From Altericroceibacterium spongiae (GTDB taxonomy: Bacteria; Pseudomonadota; Alphaproteobacteria; Sphingomonadales; Sphingomonadaceae), in the NCBI RefSeq assembly GCF_003610805.1, contig NZ_RAPF01000002.1, positions 450,767 through 514,766 on the forward strand: 64,000 nucleotides of DNA, read 5' to 3'. Shown here one piece after another: positions 26,121 through 34,948 of the stretch. Below the pieces are notes generated by a model. It worked only from the letters and a program-made list of their open reading frames with translations. It ran no database searches and was not told the origin of the DNA. Positions within the stretch are counted from its first letter, which is position 1, and every line of letters begins with the position of its first letter. The position numbers were made by a program, and so were the translations under genes.

Positions 26121-27041
26121 ATGATGAAGGATTTTTCGGGCCGCACGGCCTTTGTGACCGGCGGTGCCAACGGCGTTGGCTTGGGAATCGTCCGCAACCT
26201 TCTCAATGAAGGTGTGAAAGTGGCTATCGCCGATATCCGACAGGACGCCATTGATGAAGCGCTTGCCACACTCGACAATCGTGAAGTGATGGGCGTTCAG
26301 CTCGACGTATCCGATCGTGCCAGCTTCAAGGAAGCGGCCGACAGGGTGGAGGCAGAATTTGGGCCAGTCTCACTGGTCTTCAACAATGCTGGCATCAATC
26401 TATTTCAGACAATTGAAGACAGTTCCTATGATGATTGGGACTGGGTGCTTGGTGTCAATCTTGATGGTGTTATCAATGGTGTGATGACTTTTGCGCCGCG
26501 TATGAAAGAGCGGGCGCTGTCTGGTGAAGTGCATGGCGGTCAGATCGTCAACACGGCTTCTATGGCGGCTTTTATCGCCGGGCCGATTCCGGGTATCTAC
26601 AATACAGCTAAATTCGCAGTGCGTGGATTATCCTATTCGCTGCGCTATTCGATGGCGGAATATGGCATTGGCGTATCGATGGTCTGTCCTGGCCTGGTCA
26701 AAAGCCACATCTATGCCAGTGATGAAATACGCCCCGATGCGCTCAAAGGAGAAATGCAGCCTGTCAATGAAAATGCGGTGCAGCAGCTTGCAGGGGTCCA
26801 TGAATTCGGCATGGAACCGGATGTGATTGGGGAACGTATTCTGGAAGGTATTCGCAACAACCAAATGCACATTTTCCCGCATCCTGAACATAAGGATGAG
26901 GTCCGGGAGCTGGGAGAAGAAGTGCTGGAGGATTTCCGCGATTATCCGCAGGATCCCGGCTACGAACAGCGCATCGGTTTCGAAAATATGCGTCGTGAAC
27001 GTTTTGCTGAAACACGCCGCAAGGCACGTGAACTGAAATAG
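26121..27041 (+). CDS. SDR-family oxidoreductase, LigD-like
   Basis: A 306-residue short-chain dehydrogenase with TGGANGVGLGIV, NNAG, TASMA and YNTAK. SSYDDWDWVLGVNLDGVING is very close to the LigD segment I recall, and the Calpha-dehydrogenase family is the best match. It has a long C-terminal tail of about 50 residues rich in Glu and Arg. AGGATAGG lies directly before the double ATG; the second ATG is an alternative start. It is 7 nt downstream of the NTF2-like gene and closes the operon with a hairpin. It is distinct from the first SDR, so it may act on the other stereoisomer or dimer type. Confidence 0.87.
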   Translation: MMKDFSGRTAFVTGGANGVGLGIVRNLLNEGVKVAIADIRQDAIDEALATLDNREVMGVQLDVSDRASFKEAADRVEAEFGPVSLVFNNAGINLFQTIEDSSYDDWDWVLGVNLDGVINGVMTFAPRMKERALSGEVHGGQIVNTASMAAFIAGPIPGIYNTAKFAVRGLSYSLRYSMAEYGIGVSMVCPGLVKSHIYASDEIRPDALKGEMQPVNENAVQQLAGVHEFGMEPDVIGERILEGIRNNQMHIFPHPEHKDEVRELGEEVLEDFRDYPQDPGYEQRIGFENMRRERFAETRRKARELK

Positions 27042-27052
27042 AGCTGGATGGT

Positions 27053-27091
27053 TTCGTAAAGGTCGGTGCTTCGTGCACCGGCCTTTACGAA
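27053..27091 (+). terminator. Strong hairpin after the SDR operon
   Basis: A 17-bp stem (one G-T pair) with a TTCG tetraloop follows the second SDR by 12 nt. There is no long T-run, but the stem is strong enough for an operon-end structure. Confidence 0.75.
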
Positions 27092-27177
27092 TGCCCTGCG
27101 TAAGGAAATGTCTGGAAGTCAGTAATGAGCCAGTGATTGTTCACGACGCGCTCACCTGTTGGTGCTAGAGCTGCGGC

Positions 27178-27552
27178 ATGATGAGACACTTTATCGCTCT
27201 TGGGATTTCGGCCTTTGCATTTGTCGCTTTGCCAGCAGCCGCACAGGGAAGTGATCCGGCGAGCAAACTCACGGCAGAGCATGAAACCATACTGCGTTGC
27301 TCTGCGGCTTTCGCGATGGTGGCCGGGCAGCAGGACGAAGGCAATGCCGAGGCTAACAAATATCCGCCTATGGACGAACGCGGACGGGAATATTTTGTGC
27401 AGGGCATGGCCCAGATCATGGATGATACCGGGATGGATCGAACGGCCATTATCGAACAATTGCGGACCCAGTTGATCGATCTTGCGCAGCCGGGCAAGCT
27501 TGATGAAGCAATGCCGCCCTGCCTCCTGTCGCTGGAAAGCTCAGATCTATAA
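27178..27552 (+). CDS. Hypothetical exported protein
   Basis: A 124-residue protein with a Sec signal peptide (MRHFIALGISAFAFVALPAAAQG, cleavage probably after AAA or AQG). The mature part is about 100 residues, alpha-helical, with two cysteines (LRCSAAF and MPPCLL) that could form a disulfide in the periplasm. I do not recognise a family; similar short exported proteins are common in sphingomonads. It stands alone between the SDR operon and fzlA. Confidence 0.7.
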   Translation: MMRHFIALGISAFAFVALPAAAQGSDPASKLTAEHETILRCSAAFAMVAGQQDEGNAEANKYPPMDERGREYFVQGMAQIMDDTGMDRTAIIEQLRTQLIDLAQPGKLDEAMPPCLLSLESSDL

Positions 27553-27609
27553 ATTGCTATGTAAGGCAGGAGTGGACGCCGCTCCTGCCTTGCGGCAATA
27601 CATTGAACC

Positions 27610-28281
27610 ATGTGGCAACTTTATCACTTCCCTCTATGTCCGTTCAGTCGCAAGGTCCGGTTGGCGCTGGGTGAGAAGGGCGTTCCTTATGATCTTATTA
27701 GGGAAAACCCTTGGGAAGGTCGTGATGAGTTTTTTGCGTTGAATCCCGCCGGGCGAACACCGGTTTTGCGTTATGTCGAAAAAAAGCTAGTATTGATCGA
27801 CAGTCAGGCAATTTGCGAATATTTCGAGGAAACGGTCGACAAGTCGCCGCTGATCCTCGGTACTGCCGCTAATCGTGCAGAAATCCGGCGGCTGACGGCT
27901 TTGTTCGATGAAAGTTTCTTCACCGATGTCACATATCCGATTCTTCAGGAAAAGATGAAGAAACGGATTCTTTATCGAGCGCCGCCGGATTCGCGTCTGC
28001 TGCGCGAGACTATGCGATTGTTGCATGAACATCTCGATTATATCGACTGGTTGATAGATAATCGTCGATGGCTGGCGGGTGCCCAGCTCAGCCTGGCCGA
28101 CTTCGCGGCGGCGGCGCAGCTTTCGGTGATCGATTATCTTGGCGGCGTGGACTGGAGCGGACATGACGGGGCACATGGCTGGTACCGGGTCATGAAAAGC
28201 CGCCCCAGCTTCCGTCCGCTTCTGGCAGACAAGATGGAAAGTTTGCCGCCCCCGCGTCATTATTCGGACGTCAATGCTTGA
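27610..28281 (+). CDS. fzlA: FtsZ-binding GST-like protein FzlA
   Basis: A 223-residue glutathione S-transferase homologue: thioredoxin-like N-terminal domain (LYHFPLCPFSRKVRLALGEKG) and an all-alpha C-terminal domain. The segment LAGAQLSLADFAAAAQLSVIDYLGGVDW and the terminal SRPSFRPLLAD...PPPRHYSDVNA match FzlA, which binds FtsZ and links constriction to cell-wall synthesis in Caulobacter and other alphaproteobacteria. The extended C-terminal tail after the GST fold is the FzlA feature. If it is not FzlA it would be an ordinary GST, which would fit the glutathione-linked metabolism nearby less specifically. Confidence 0.83.
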   Translation: MWQLYHFPLCPFSRKVRLALGEKGVPYDLIRENPWEGRDEFFALNPAGRTPVLRYVEKKLVLIDSQAICEYFEETVDKSPLILGTAANRAEIRRLTALFDESFFTDVTYPILQEKMKKRILYRAPPDSRLLRETMRLLHEHLDYIDWLIDNRRWLAGAQLSLADFAAAAQLSVIDYLGGVDWSGHDGAHGWYRVMKSRPSFRPLLADKMESLPPPRHYSDVNA

Positions 28282-28353
28282 GGCTTTATGTGTTTTTCTT
28301 CCTCTGGCTCAGATGCAATTTCTTCCCATATGGCAGGTTGAAGGAGATCATGA

Positions 28354-28755
28354 ATGGCAGATAAGCTTTCACTCAGTCAGGAAGAATGGCGCGAGCGCCT
28401 TGACCCGCAGCAATTTCATGTGTTGCGCGAAGGAGGAACGGAACGCGCTTTTACAGGAAAATACGAATCCAATAAGGCGGCAGGCGAATATGTCTGCGCC
28501 GGTTGCGGCCAACCGCTTTTCGAGTCCGATGACAAATATGATAGTGGATCGGGATGGCCGAGTTTCGTGCGTCCGGCGCAGAATGGCGCAGTGGAAGAGA
28601 AACGCGACTTCAGTCACGGAATGATGCGGACCGAAGTGCGTTGTGCCCGATGCGCCGGCCATCTCGGCCATGTTTTCCCTGATGGTCCCGCGCCAACTGG
28701 CTTGCGTTATTGCATCAACAGTGCATCTCTGGATTTTCAGCCCGAGGACGAGTGA
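28354..28755 (+). CDS. msrB: Peptide-methionine (R)-S-oxide reductase MsrB
   Basis: A 133-residue MsrB, which reduces R-methionine sulfoxide in proteins. It has two zinc CxxC pairs (C48/C51 and C97/C100), the SGSGWPSF motif, GHLGHVF and the catalytic C120 in LRYCINS. No signal peptide, so it is cytoplasmic. Length and motifs are complete. The complementary msrA is 12 kb away at 41029-41568. Confidence 0.96.
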   Translation: MADKLSLSQEEWRERLDPQQFHVLREGGTERAFTGKYESNKAAGEYVCAGCGQPLFESDDKYDSGSGWPSFVRPAQNGAVEEKRDFSHGMMRTEVRCARCAGHLGHVFPDGPAPTGLRYCINSASLDFQPEDE

Positions 28756-28860
28756 AGTCGACCTTTTTCCCGTTAACGCTGGGTTACATTTCCCCTATGC
28801 ACATAGGATAGACAGATGGGGCCACGTTATGCGCCCGGGTTACAAGGTTGAATAGGCCAT

Positions 28861-31089
28861 ATGGCAGGAAGTCGGCGGGGTTCTCGCTCTTCGAAAAAGA
28901 CAGCGGATCGCAAGGATAAGAACAGTCTTCTTGGCAGATGGCTGCGGCGGTTGATTGTTGCGGGTGTTGTGGTGGGTTTGCTGGGAGCACTGGCTCTCGG
29001 CACGGCGGTCTATTTCGCCGAGCGTAGCCTGCCTAGCTATTCTGCTTTGATGAATAGCGAGAACGGGCAGACAATTGTCATGCGCGCACGCGATGGAACG
29101 GAAATTGTCTCTCTAGGCCCCAGTTATGGCGAGTGGCTTTATTCCGACGAAATCCCCCAAGTAATGAAAGATGCAATGGTTTCTGTGGAAGACCGTCGCT
29201 TCTATTCACACATCGGGGTCGACCCGCTTGGGTTGCTGCGCGCGGTTTGGGTAGCGGTCCGCGACGACCAGCGAGCAGAAGCCACGTCTACCATTACACA
29301 GCAGCTTGCCCGTAATATCTTTCTCAACTCAAACCGCACCATGGATCGAAAACTGCGTGAAGCAGTGCTTGCGATGGCGCTGGAATGGAAGTTTTCAAAG
29401 GATCAGATCCTCGAACTTTATCTGAACAAAGTGTATTTCGGTGGTGGTGCTTATGGCATCGATAGCGCAAGCCGCAAATTCTTCAGCCATTCCGCGCGCC
29501 AGCTCTCAACCGGAGAAGCAGCTATCATAGCTGGGCTGGTCAAAGCACCATCGCGCTATGCACCGTCTGCCGATGTTAATGCCGCGGTGGCCCGTGCCAA
29601 TGTTGTGCTGTCGCAAATGCGGAAATATGGCGCCCTGAGAGCGGATGAAGCTGCTTCGGTCGATGTGTCGGCCGTCAAGCTCAAGAAGGAAAGTGGCGGC
29701 AACTCGATTCGGTATTTTACCGATTGGGCGCTTCCGCAACTCGATACGCTTCTGGCCGACAGCGATTCACGAGAACCGATTCAAGTCTGGACAACGATTG
29801 ATATCGCCAAGCAAAAATCTGCAACCGCGGCAATCAAGGCGAATGCTCCCAAAGGTGCGCAGGGAGCACTGGTAAGTTTGGATCGCGATGGCGCTGTGCT
29901 CGCTATGGTAGGCGGCACGGACTATGTGGAAAGCAATTATAACCGAGCGGTAAGCGCTGTTCGTCAACCGGGGTCTGCCTGGAAATTATTTGTTTATCTT
30001 GCCGCGCTGGAAGCTGGCTATACGCCTGATGATCGTGTCGTCGATGAACCGACGACGATTGGTAACTGGAGCCCGCATAATTCCGGTGGATCTTATGCCG
30101 GTGAGATCGATGTTCGTTCGGCCTTCGCCTATTCGAAAAACACGGTGGCGGCCCAGCTTGGTAATGATGTCGGTTTTGGAACAGTAGCATCTATGGCGCG
30201 GCGCATGGGGATCACCACCCCGATCTCCACTTATCCCTCGATGGTGCTGGGAACATCGGAAGTCCGCGTGATCGATATGGCCCGGGCATTTGGAGAAATT
30301 TCGGCAGGCGGTGAATCTGTCGAGCCTTACGGCATCACCAAGGTTGAGACCGCTAAGGGGCGCGTCCTGTATCGCCGGGAACCGCAGCGTGGTCATCAGC
30401 TTGTACCGGATTATGTCGCTGCCGGGATCACCGACCTGTTGCAGACCGCGGTTGCAACCGGAACCGGGCGTGCGGCACAAATCGGCCGTCCAGTGGCAGG
30501 TAAAACGGGAACGACCAATTCGAGTAAGGATGGCTGGTTTGTCGGCTTTTCCAGTGGGATAACCACTGCTGTGTGGATGGGGCGCGACGATGCCAAGCCG
30601 GTGGCTGGCCTCTATGGCGGTACAGCCCCAGCCCGCGCTTTTGCCTCCTACATGCGTTATGCTGTAAAGGACCGCCCGGTCGAGCAGTTCGATACCGATC
30701 TGCAATTGCCGCAGTGGCAGCTCGAACCTGATGATGAATATTTCTACGGTGACCCGAACGATTATTATTTCATCGATGAACAGGGAAATCTCGTTGAACC
30801 GAGCGGTGGCGCGGATAATGGGACTAAATCGCCGTTTCCGCCAGAACGACAAGAACAATCTCCTGCAGATCAGCCTCGCAGGCCATCACGTGACAATGAA
30901 ACGGATGATTCAGCGCCGAGTGCAGCCAGTGACGATTTTCTTGAACGGGCGATCGGTGGGAGTCTTGAGAATGGATCCACTCGCTCAAACCGTCCGCAAC
31001 AGCGATCGCCTTCATCAGAATCCGAGATGGATACGGGGCGGAGCTGGCGAAGCAATCCGCCTGAAGGAATTATTGAGCGTCCGGATTGA
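28861..31089 (+). CDS. Class A penicillin-binding protein (PBP1A type)
   Basis: A 742-residue bifunctional peptidoglycan synthase. Parts in order: a basic cytoplasmic tail, one transmembrane helix (about residues 29-55), a GT51 glycosyltransferase domain with VEDRRFYSHIGVD and STITQQLARN, and a transpeptidase domain with SxxK in QPGSAWKLF, SKN in YSKNTVAAQL and KTGTTNSSKDGW. The last 120 residues are a Pro/Ser/Asp-rich, probably disordered, tail. It ends at a terminator shared with the convergent protease gene. Confidence 0.94.
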   Translation: MAGSRRGSRSSKKTADRKDKNSLLGRWLRRLIVAGVVVGLLGALALGTAVYFAERSLPSYSALMNSENGQTIVMRARDGTEIVSLGPSYGEWLYSDEIPQVMKDAMVSVEDRRFYSHIGVDPLGLLRAVWVAVRDDQRAEATSTITQQLARNIFLNSNRTMDRKLREAVLAMALEWKFSKDQILELYLNKVYFGGGAYGIDSASRKFFSHSARQLSTGEAAIIAGLVKAPSRYAPSADVNAAVARANVVLSQMRKYGALRADEAASVDVSAVKLKKESGGNSIRYFTDWALPQLDTLLADSDSREPIQVWTTIDIAKQKSATAAIKANAPKGAQGALVSLDRDGAVLAMVGGTDYVESNYNRAVSAVRQPGSAWKLFVYLAALEAGYTPDDRVVDEPTTIGNWSPHNSGGSYAGEIDVRSAFAYSKNTVAAQLGNDVGFGTVASMARRMGITTPISTYPSMVLGTSEVRVIDMARAFGEISAGGESVEPYGITKVETAKGRVLYRREPQRGHQLVPDYVAAGITDLLQTAVATGTGRAAQIGRPVAGKTGTTNSSKDGWFVGFSSGITTAVWMGRDDAKPVAGLYGGTAPARAFASYMRYAVKDRPVEQFDTDLQLPQWQLEPDDEYFYGDPNDYYFIDEQGNLVEPSGGADNGTKSPFPPERQEQSPADQPRRPSRDNETDDSAPSAASDDFLERAIGGSLENGSTRSNRPQQRSPSSESEMDTGRSWRSNPPEGIIERPD

Positions 31090-31195
31090 GAGAAGAGGTT
31101 TATTGGTCCTCCGGGTTTTATTTGGATTGATGGAGGCAATTGAGCCTCGGTTTTTCAGAGAAGCACTAACCAATAACCATTCAGTGGTTATCCAT

Positions 31196-31234
31196 AAAAA
31201 AGCCGGCAGAAACTCAGTTCCTGCCGGCTTTTTT
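31196..31234. terminator. Bidirectional intrinsic terminator
   Basis: The stem GCCGGCAG/CTGCCGGC with an 11-nt loop is flanked by A6 and T6 runs. It serves the PBP gene (plus) and the Do-type protease gene (minus), which converge here. Confidence 0.92.
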
Positions 31235-31250
31235 ATAAGTTTGTCTGACG

Positions 31251-32783
31251 TCAGTCAGACTCTTTAAGCCGGATCGGTACGAACTGAGCAGGGCGACCGC
31301 GACGCTGTACTCGCAACAGGACAGCTTCACGATCCTGATCTTGTGCCGTTTTCACGACATTCTCGAGGTCCTCAACACTGGTGAGGCGCTGATAATTAGC
31401 GGTCAGGAGAATATCGCCCCGCTGTAAACCTTTCTGACCTGCATCTGAGCTGGGATCGACTGCTGTAATGACGACGCCTTGCGTGTCACTGCTGACTCCA
31501 AGCTGGCGGGTGATCTGAGGGTTGAGAGGAATGACATGCAGCCCCAGCGCATCTTCCAGCACCCCCTGACCTGAAGATGGTGCCTGGGGCGGCCCGAGAT
31601 CGTCTGAGTCGGGATCAAATGTCTGCTGTGCCAATTCTTCTTCGCTGGGGCGCTCACCCACAGAGATATTGAGCGTCTGACGCTTGCCGTCGCGAATAAC
31701 TTGGACCGGAACACGTGTACCGGGCTCGATATTGGCCACTAGAAAAGACAGAGTCTGGTCCGGTGTTACATCCTTACCGTCCACTTTCATCACCACGTCA
31801 CCGGGCTGGATACCAGCTTTGTCAGCCGGGCCATTGGCAGTGACCGACTGAATGAATTCACCGTGATTTTCCGGAATATCCAGTGCCTCGGCCATATCTT
31901 CAGAAACAGGGCCGATGAGCACGCCGAGATAGCCACGCTTGATTTCTTCACCAGCCATCAGTTTCTTGACAATCGGCGAAGCGGTTTCTGCCGGAATGGC
32001 GAAACCAATGCCGACACTGCCCCCGGAAGGTGAGAAAATAGCGTTGTTAATGCCGATCACATTGCCCTGCATGTCGAAGAGCGGCCCGCCAGAGTTGCCT
32101 CGATTAATGCTAGCATCGGTCTGGATGTAACGGTCATAGGCCCCGGCAGAACCGGTATTGCGATAAACGGCGGAGATGATCCCGGCAGTCACAGTTCCAC
32201 CCAGGCCAAAGGGGTTGCCAATGGCAATAACCCAATCGCCTACCCGGGCTTGCGAGGAATCGCCGAACTTCACGAATGGGAATGGCTTGTCGCGTGAAAT
32301 TTTAAGTACGGCAAGGTCGGATGCCGCATCGCGACCGACGAGTTCGGCCGGATATTCGGTGCCGTCCGGTGTACTGACAGTGATTTCCTCGACTTCAGCA
32401 TGGCCTTCCGCAGCGATCACATGGTTGTTGGTTACAACATAGCCATCTGCCGAAACGATAAAGCCTGACCCCAGGGACTGAGCTTCACGAGTGGTTGGAC
32501 GACCGCGATTGCCGAACAACTCGGCAAAGGGGGTCCCGGAGAAAGGATTGTTGTTGACGGTGACACGCTGTCGAGTGGCGATGTTTACAACGGCAGGCTG
32601 CAGCTGTTCCGTCAGATCGGCAAAACTGGAAGGTGCTCCCGCTCGAGGAGTAATCTGCTGCATATGCTGCGCATCGTTTTGCGCAACCTGCGCACCAGCT
32701 GGATAGCCGGTGATGAGTGAGATGGCGGCTCCGCCTGCAAGCAGAGCCGATGTGATGCCATAAGAATAACGCACGGGCTTCAC
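31251..32783 (-). CDS. Do/DegQ-family periplasmic serine protease
   Basis: A 510-residue HtrA-type protease-chaperone. It has an N-terminal signal sequence or anchor, a trypsin-like domain with the triad His (TNNHVIA), Asp (ASDLAVLK) and Ser (NRGNSGGPLF), then two PDZ domains (about residues 270-370 and 400-500). It degrades or refolds misfolded envelope proteins. It lies 93 nt downstream of hflC on the same strand; hflK-hflC-degQ clustering is common in alphaproteobacteria. DegP and DegQ cannot be told apart here. Confidence 0.95.
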   Translation of the reverse strand: MKPVRYSYGITSALLAGGAAISLITGYPAGAQVAQNDAQHMQQITPRAGAPSSFADLTEQLQPAVVNIATRQRVTVNNNPFSGTPFAELFGNRGRPTTREAQSLGSGFIVSADGYVVTNNHVIAAEGHAEVEEITVSTPDGTEYPAELVGRDAASDLAVLKISRDKPFPFVKFGDSSQARVGDWVIAIGNPFGLGGTVTAGIISAVYRNTGSAGAYDRYIQTDASINRGNSGGPLFDMQGNVIGINNAIFSPSGGSVGIGFAIPAETASPIVKKLMAGEEIKRGYLGVLIGPVSEDMAEALDIPENHGEFIQSVTANGPADKAGIQPGDVVMKVDGKDVTPDQTLSFLVANIEPGTRVPVQVIRDGKRQTLNISVGERPSEEELAQQTFDPDSDDLGPPQAPSSGQGVLEDALGLHVIPLNPQITRQLGVSSDTQGVVITAVDPSSDAGQKGLQRGDILLTANYQRLTSVEDLENVVKTAQDQDREAVLLRVQRRGRPAQFVPIRLKESD

Positions 32784-32876
32784 GTCCTTTATCTTCCTTC
32801 TCGGCTGAGGCGTTGTAAGCGCCTATTCAGGTACGAATCTATTGCAGCCGATATGGGCTGAATACGATTTGAATGG

Positions 32877-33725
32877 TCAGCGTTTTTCGCCGCGAAACTG
32901 GCGTAAATATTCATTATCGGGTGAGAGAATGATCTGGCTATCCCCGCTGCCAGAGCCGAATGTGGTCGTATAGCTTTGCATAGCGCGATAGAAATCATAG
33001 AAATCGGGGTCCTGCCCAAAGCTCTTTGCATAGGTGGCCGCTGCATTGGCTTCGGCTTCGGCACGTATGATCTGAGCATTTTTTCGGCCTTGCGCTCGAA
33101 TCGTCGCGGCTTCCTCTTCACGGTCCGTTTCCATACGCGTGAAAGCGGATTCGAGAGGTGTGCCTTCAGGCAGGTCGGCGCGTTTGATTCGTACATCTAT
33201 CACTTGCGCGCCATATTGGCGGGCCTGCCGGTCAAGGCCATCGCGAATATTTTTCATTGCATCACCGCGTTCGGCGGTAAGCAAAGAGGCAAATTCACGA
33301 CGTCCCAGTTCTTGCCGCAGAACTGATGTCAAAATAGGTTTCAATTGCTCCGCAACGGCTTGTTCGGTGCCTGCGGTTTCTACCATCCGTACAGGATCGA
33401 TGATACGGAAACGGGCATAGGCATCTACATCAAGACGTTGCTGATCGTTGGATAATACTTGTTGCCGCTCCATGTCGAGATCGAGCACACGCTTGTCGAT
33501 TCGTTCCACTCTTTCGAGAAAGGGAATACGAAAGATAATACCGGCGCCTGTCTTGCCGAATTCAGTGTCCGGACGGAAGCGATTGGCGACGCGAACCGGA
33601 TCACCTGTGCGAATGATAACCGCCTGCTGGGTTTCAGGCACCACGATCACGCTCGACATCACTGCCACAATGACGATCACTGCGCTGATGATGAGGAGCT
33701 TATATGTTTGCCAGAGCTGTTCCAT
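32877..33725 (-). CDS. hflC: Protease modulator HflC
   Basis: A 282-residue SPFH-domain protein with one N-terminal membrane helix (about residues 8-28) and a periplasmic SPFH/coiled-coil body including EEEAATIRAQGRKNAQIIRAEAEA-type repeats. With HflK it forms the large cage that surrounds FtsH. It starts 2 nt after the hflK stop. Motifs VDARVRRID-like (RIDKRVLDLDMERQQV) and DYARFRIxDP are intact. Confidence 0.95.
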   Translation of the reverse strand: MEQLWQTYKLLIISAVIVIVAVMSSVIVVPETQQAVIIRTGDPVRVANRFRPDTEFGKTGAGIIFRIPFLERVERIDKRVLDLDMERQQVLSNDQQRLDVDAYARFRIIDPVRMVETAGTEQAVAEQLKPILTSVLRQELGRREFASLLTAERGDAMKNIRDGLDRQARQYGAQVIDVRIKRADLPEGTPLESAFTRMETDREEEAATIRAQGRKNAQIIRAEAEANAAATYAKSFGQDPDFYDFYRAMQSYTTTFGSGSGDSQIILSPDNEYLRQFRGEKR

Positions 33726-33727
33726 GA

Positions 33728-34927
33728 TTATTGGCTTCCCGTCGAAGTAACCGTCTGGGTATTGTTATCGCCATCATTGCTATTCCGTCGCCGTGTTTCG
33801 GGCAGCGGCAGATAGGGAACAACGCCGTCGGTTTCGATCACGGTTTTGTCGGTATCGCGCAGCACACGCTCCATCGTTTCATAATACATACGCCGACGTG
33901 TCACTTCGGGGGCAAGACGGTATTCTTGATAGACCTTGTCGAAAGCGGTCGCGTCGCCTTCGGCCTGAGCGAGAATTTGCTGCGCCCAGGCACGGGCGCG
34001 ATTGATATCCGTTTCTGCGGCCTGTTGCGCTGCGGACACTGCTTTAAAAGCATCGACCACGCGGGCGGGTGGATCAGTTTTCTCGATTTCAATGCCCTGC
34101 ACGGCTACGCCCGAACGATAGGCGTCGAGAATTTCCTGCATTCTTTCACGCACGCGCTGTTCGATTTCGGCACGGCCGGCGCCTGACAGGACACGATCGA
34201 GATCATGTTCGGCTACCGAAGCGCGCATGGCCGCTTCTCCGACCTCGCGAACCGTTTCATCAGGATCTGCCAGTTGGAAATGGTACTGTTTGAGATCCTT
34301 GATATTCCAGCGAATGAGATAAGACAGGTCGACCAGATTCTGGTCGGCTGTCAGCATTAGTTTTTCCTTACCGCTTTCGGGAATGCTCTCCCGGCGGATA
34401 GATGTCACATCCGTGACCTGGACCTGCTGGACCGGCCATGGAAGAGTCATGGAAATACCCGATCCGATCGTGTGGGAATAGCGGCCGAAGGTCGATACCA
34501 CTCCCTGTTCTCGCGGGCCGATCTGGTGGAAGCTTGTTATTACGAGCCAAAGGGCCACGATCCCCACCACAATCAAAGGCAGCCAGCTTTTGCCGCCAGG
34601 GCGTGAAGGGAAATGAAAATTAGGGCCGCCAGGGCCTCCGCCACCGCCACGGCGCGGGCCCTCGGGTCCGCGATTTTTGAAAATATTGTCTATACTGGCC
34701 GAACGGCGCGGACGGTCCGAAGAAGCGTTCCCTCCAGGGAGCCAGGGATTACGAGGTCCACGTGGAGGAGGTGTGTCTCCATCCTGCGATCCGCTGTCTG
34801 AGTCGCCACCGGTCTGCCCGCCACTATCGTCGTCACTATTCTCGCCCTGAGGAGGTTTTCCCCAGGGGCTGTTTTTGCCGGCCATTGCCAATCCGATCCG
34901 TCCGCTGAACCCGCCCAAAATATTCAT
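33728..34927 (-). CDS. hflK: FtsH protease activity modulator HflK
   Basis: A 399-residue SPFH protein when started at ATG 34927 (MNILGGFSG). It has a Gly/Pro/Asp-rich cytoplasmic N-terminus (to about residue 110), one membrane helix (SWLPLIVVGIVALWLVITSF) and an SPFH domain with a YRSGVAVQGIEIEKTDPP segment typical of HflK. A start at 34885 (MAGKNSPW) is also possible, and would leave more room for the divergent mrp promoter. It works with HflC in the FtsH complex. Confidence 0.93.
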   Translation of the reverse strand: MNILGGFSGRIGLAMAGKNSPWGKPPQGENSDDDSGGQTGGDSDSGSQDGDTPPPRGPRNPWLPGGNASSDRPRRSASIDNIFKNRGPEGPRRGGGGGPGGPNFHFPSRPGGKSWLPLIVVGIVALWLVITSFHQIGPREQGVVSTFGRYSHTIGSGISMTLPWPVQQVQVTDVTSIRRESIPESGKEKLMLTADQNLVDLSYLIRWNIKDLKQYHFQLADPDETVREVGEAAMRASVAEHDLDRVLSGAGRAEIEQRVRERMQEILDAYRSGVAVQGIEIEKTDPPARVVDAFKAVSAAQQAAETDINRARAWAQQILAQAEGDATAFDKVYQEYRLAPEVTRRRMYYETMERVLRDTDKTVIETDGVVPYLPLPETRRRNSNDGDNNTQTVTSTGSQ

Positions 34928-34948
34928 GCCATCTTTTATAGGCACATA

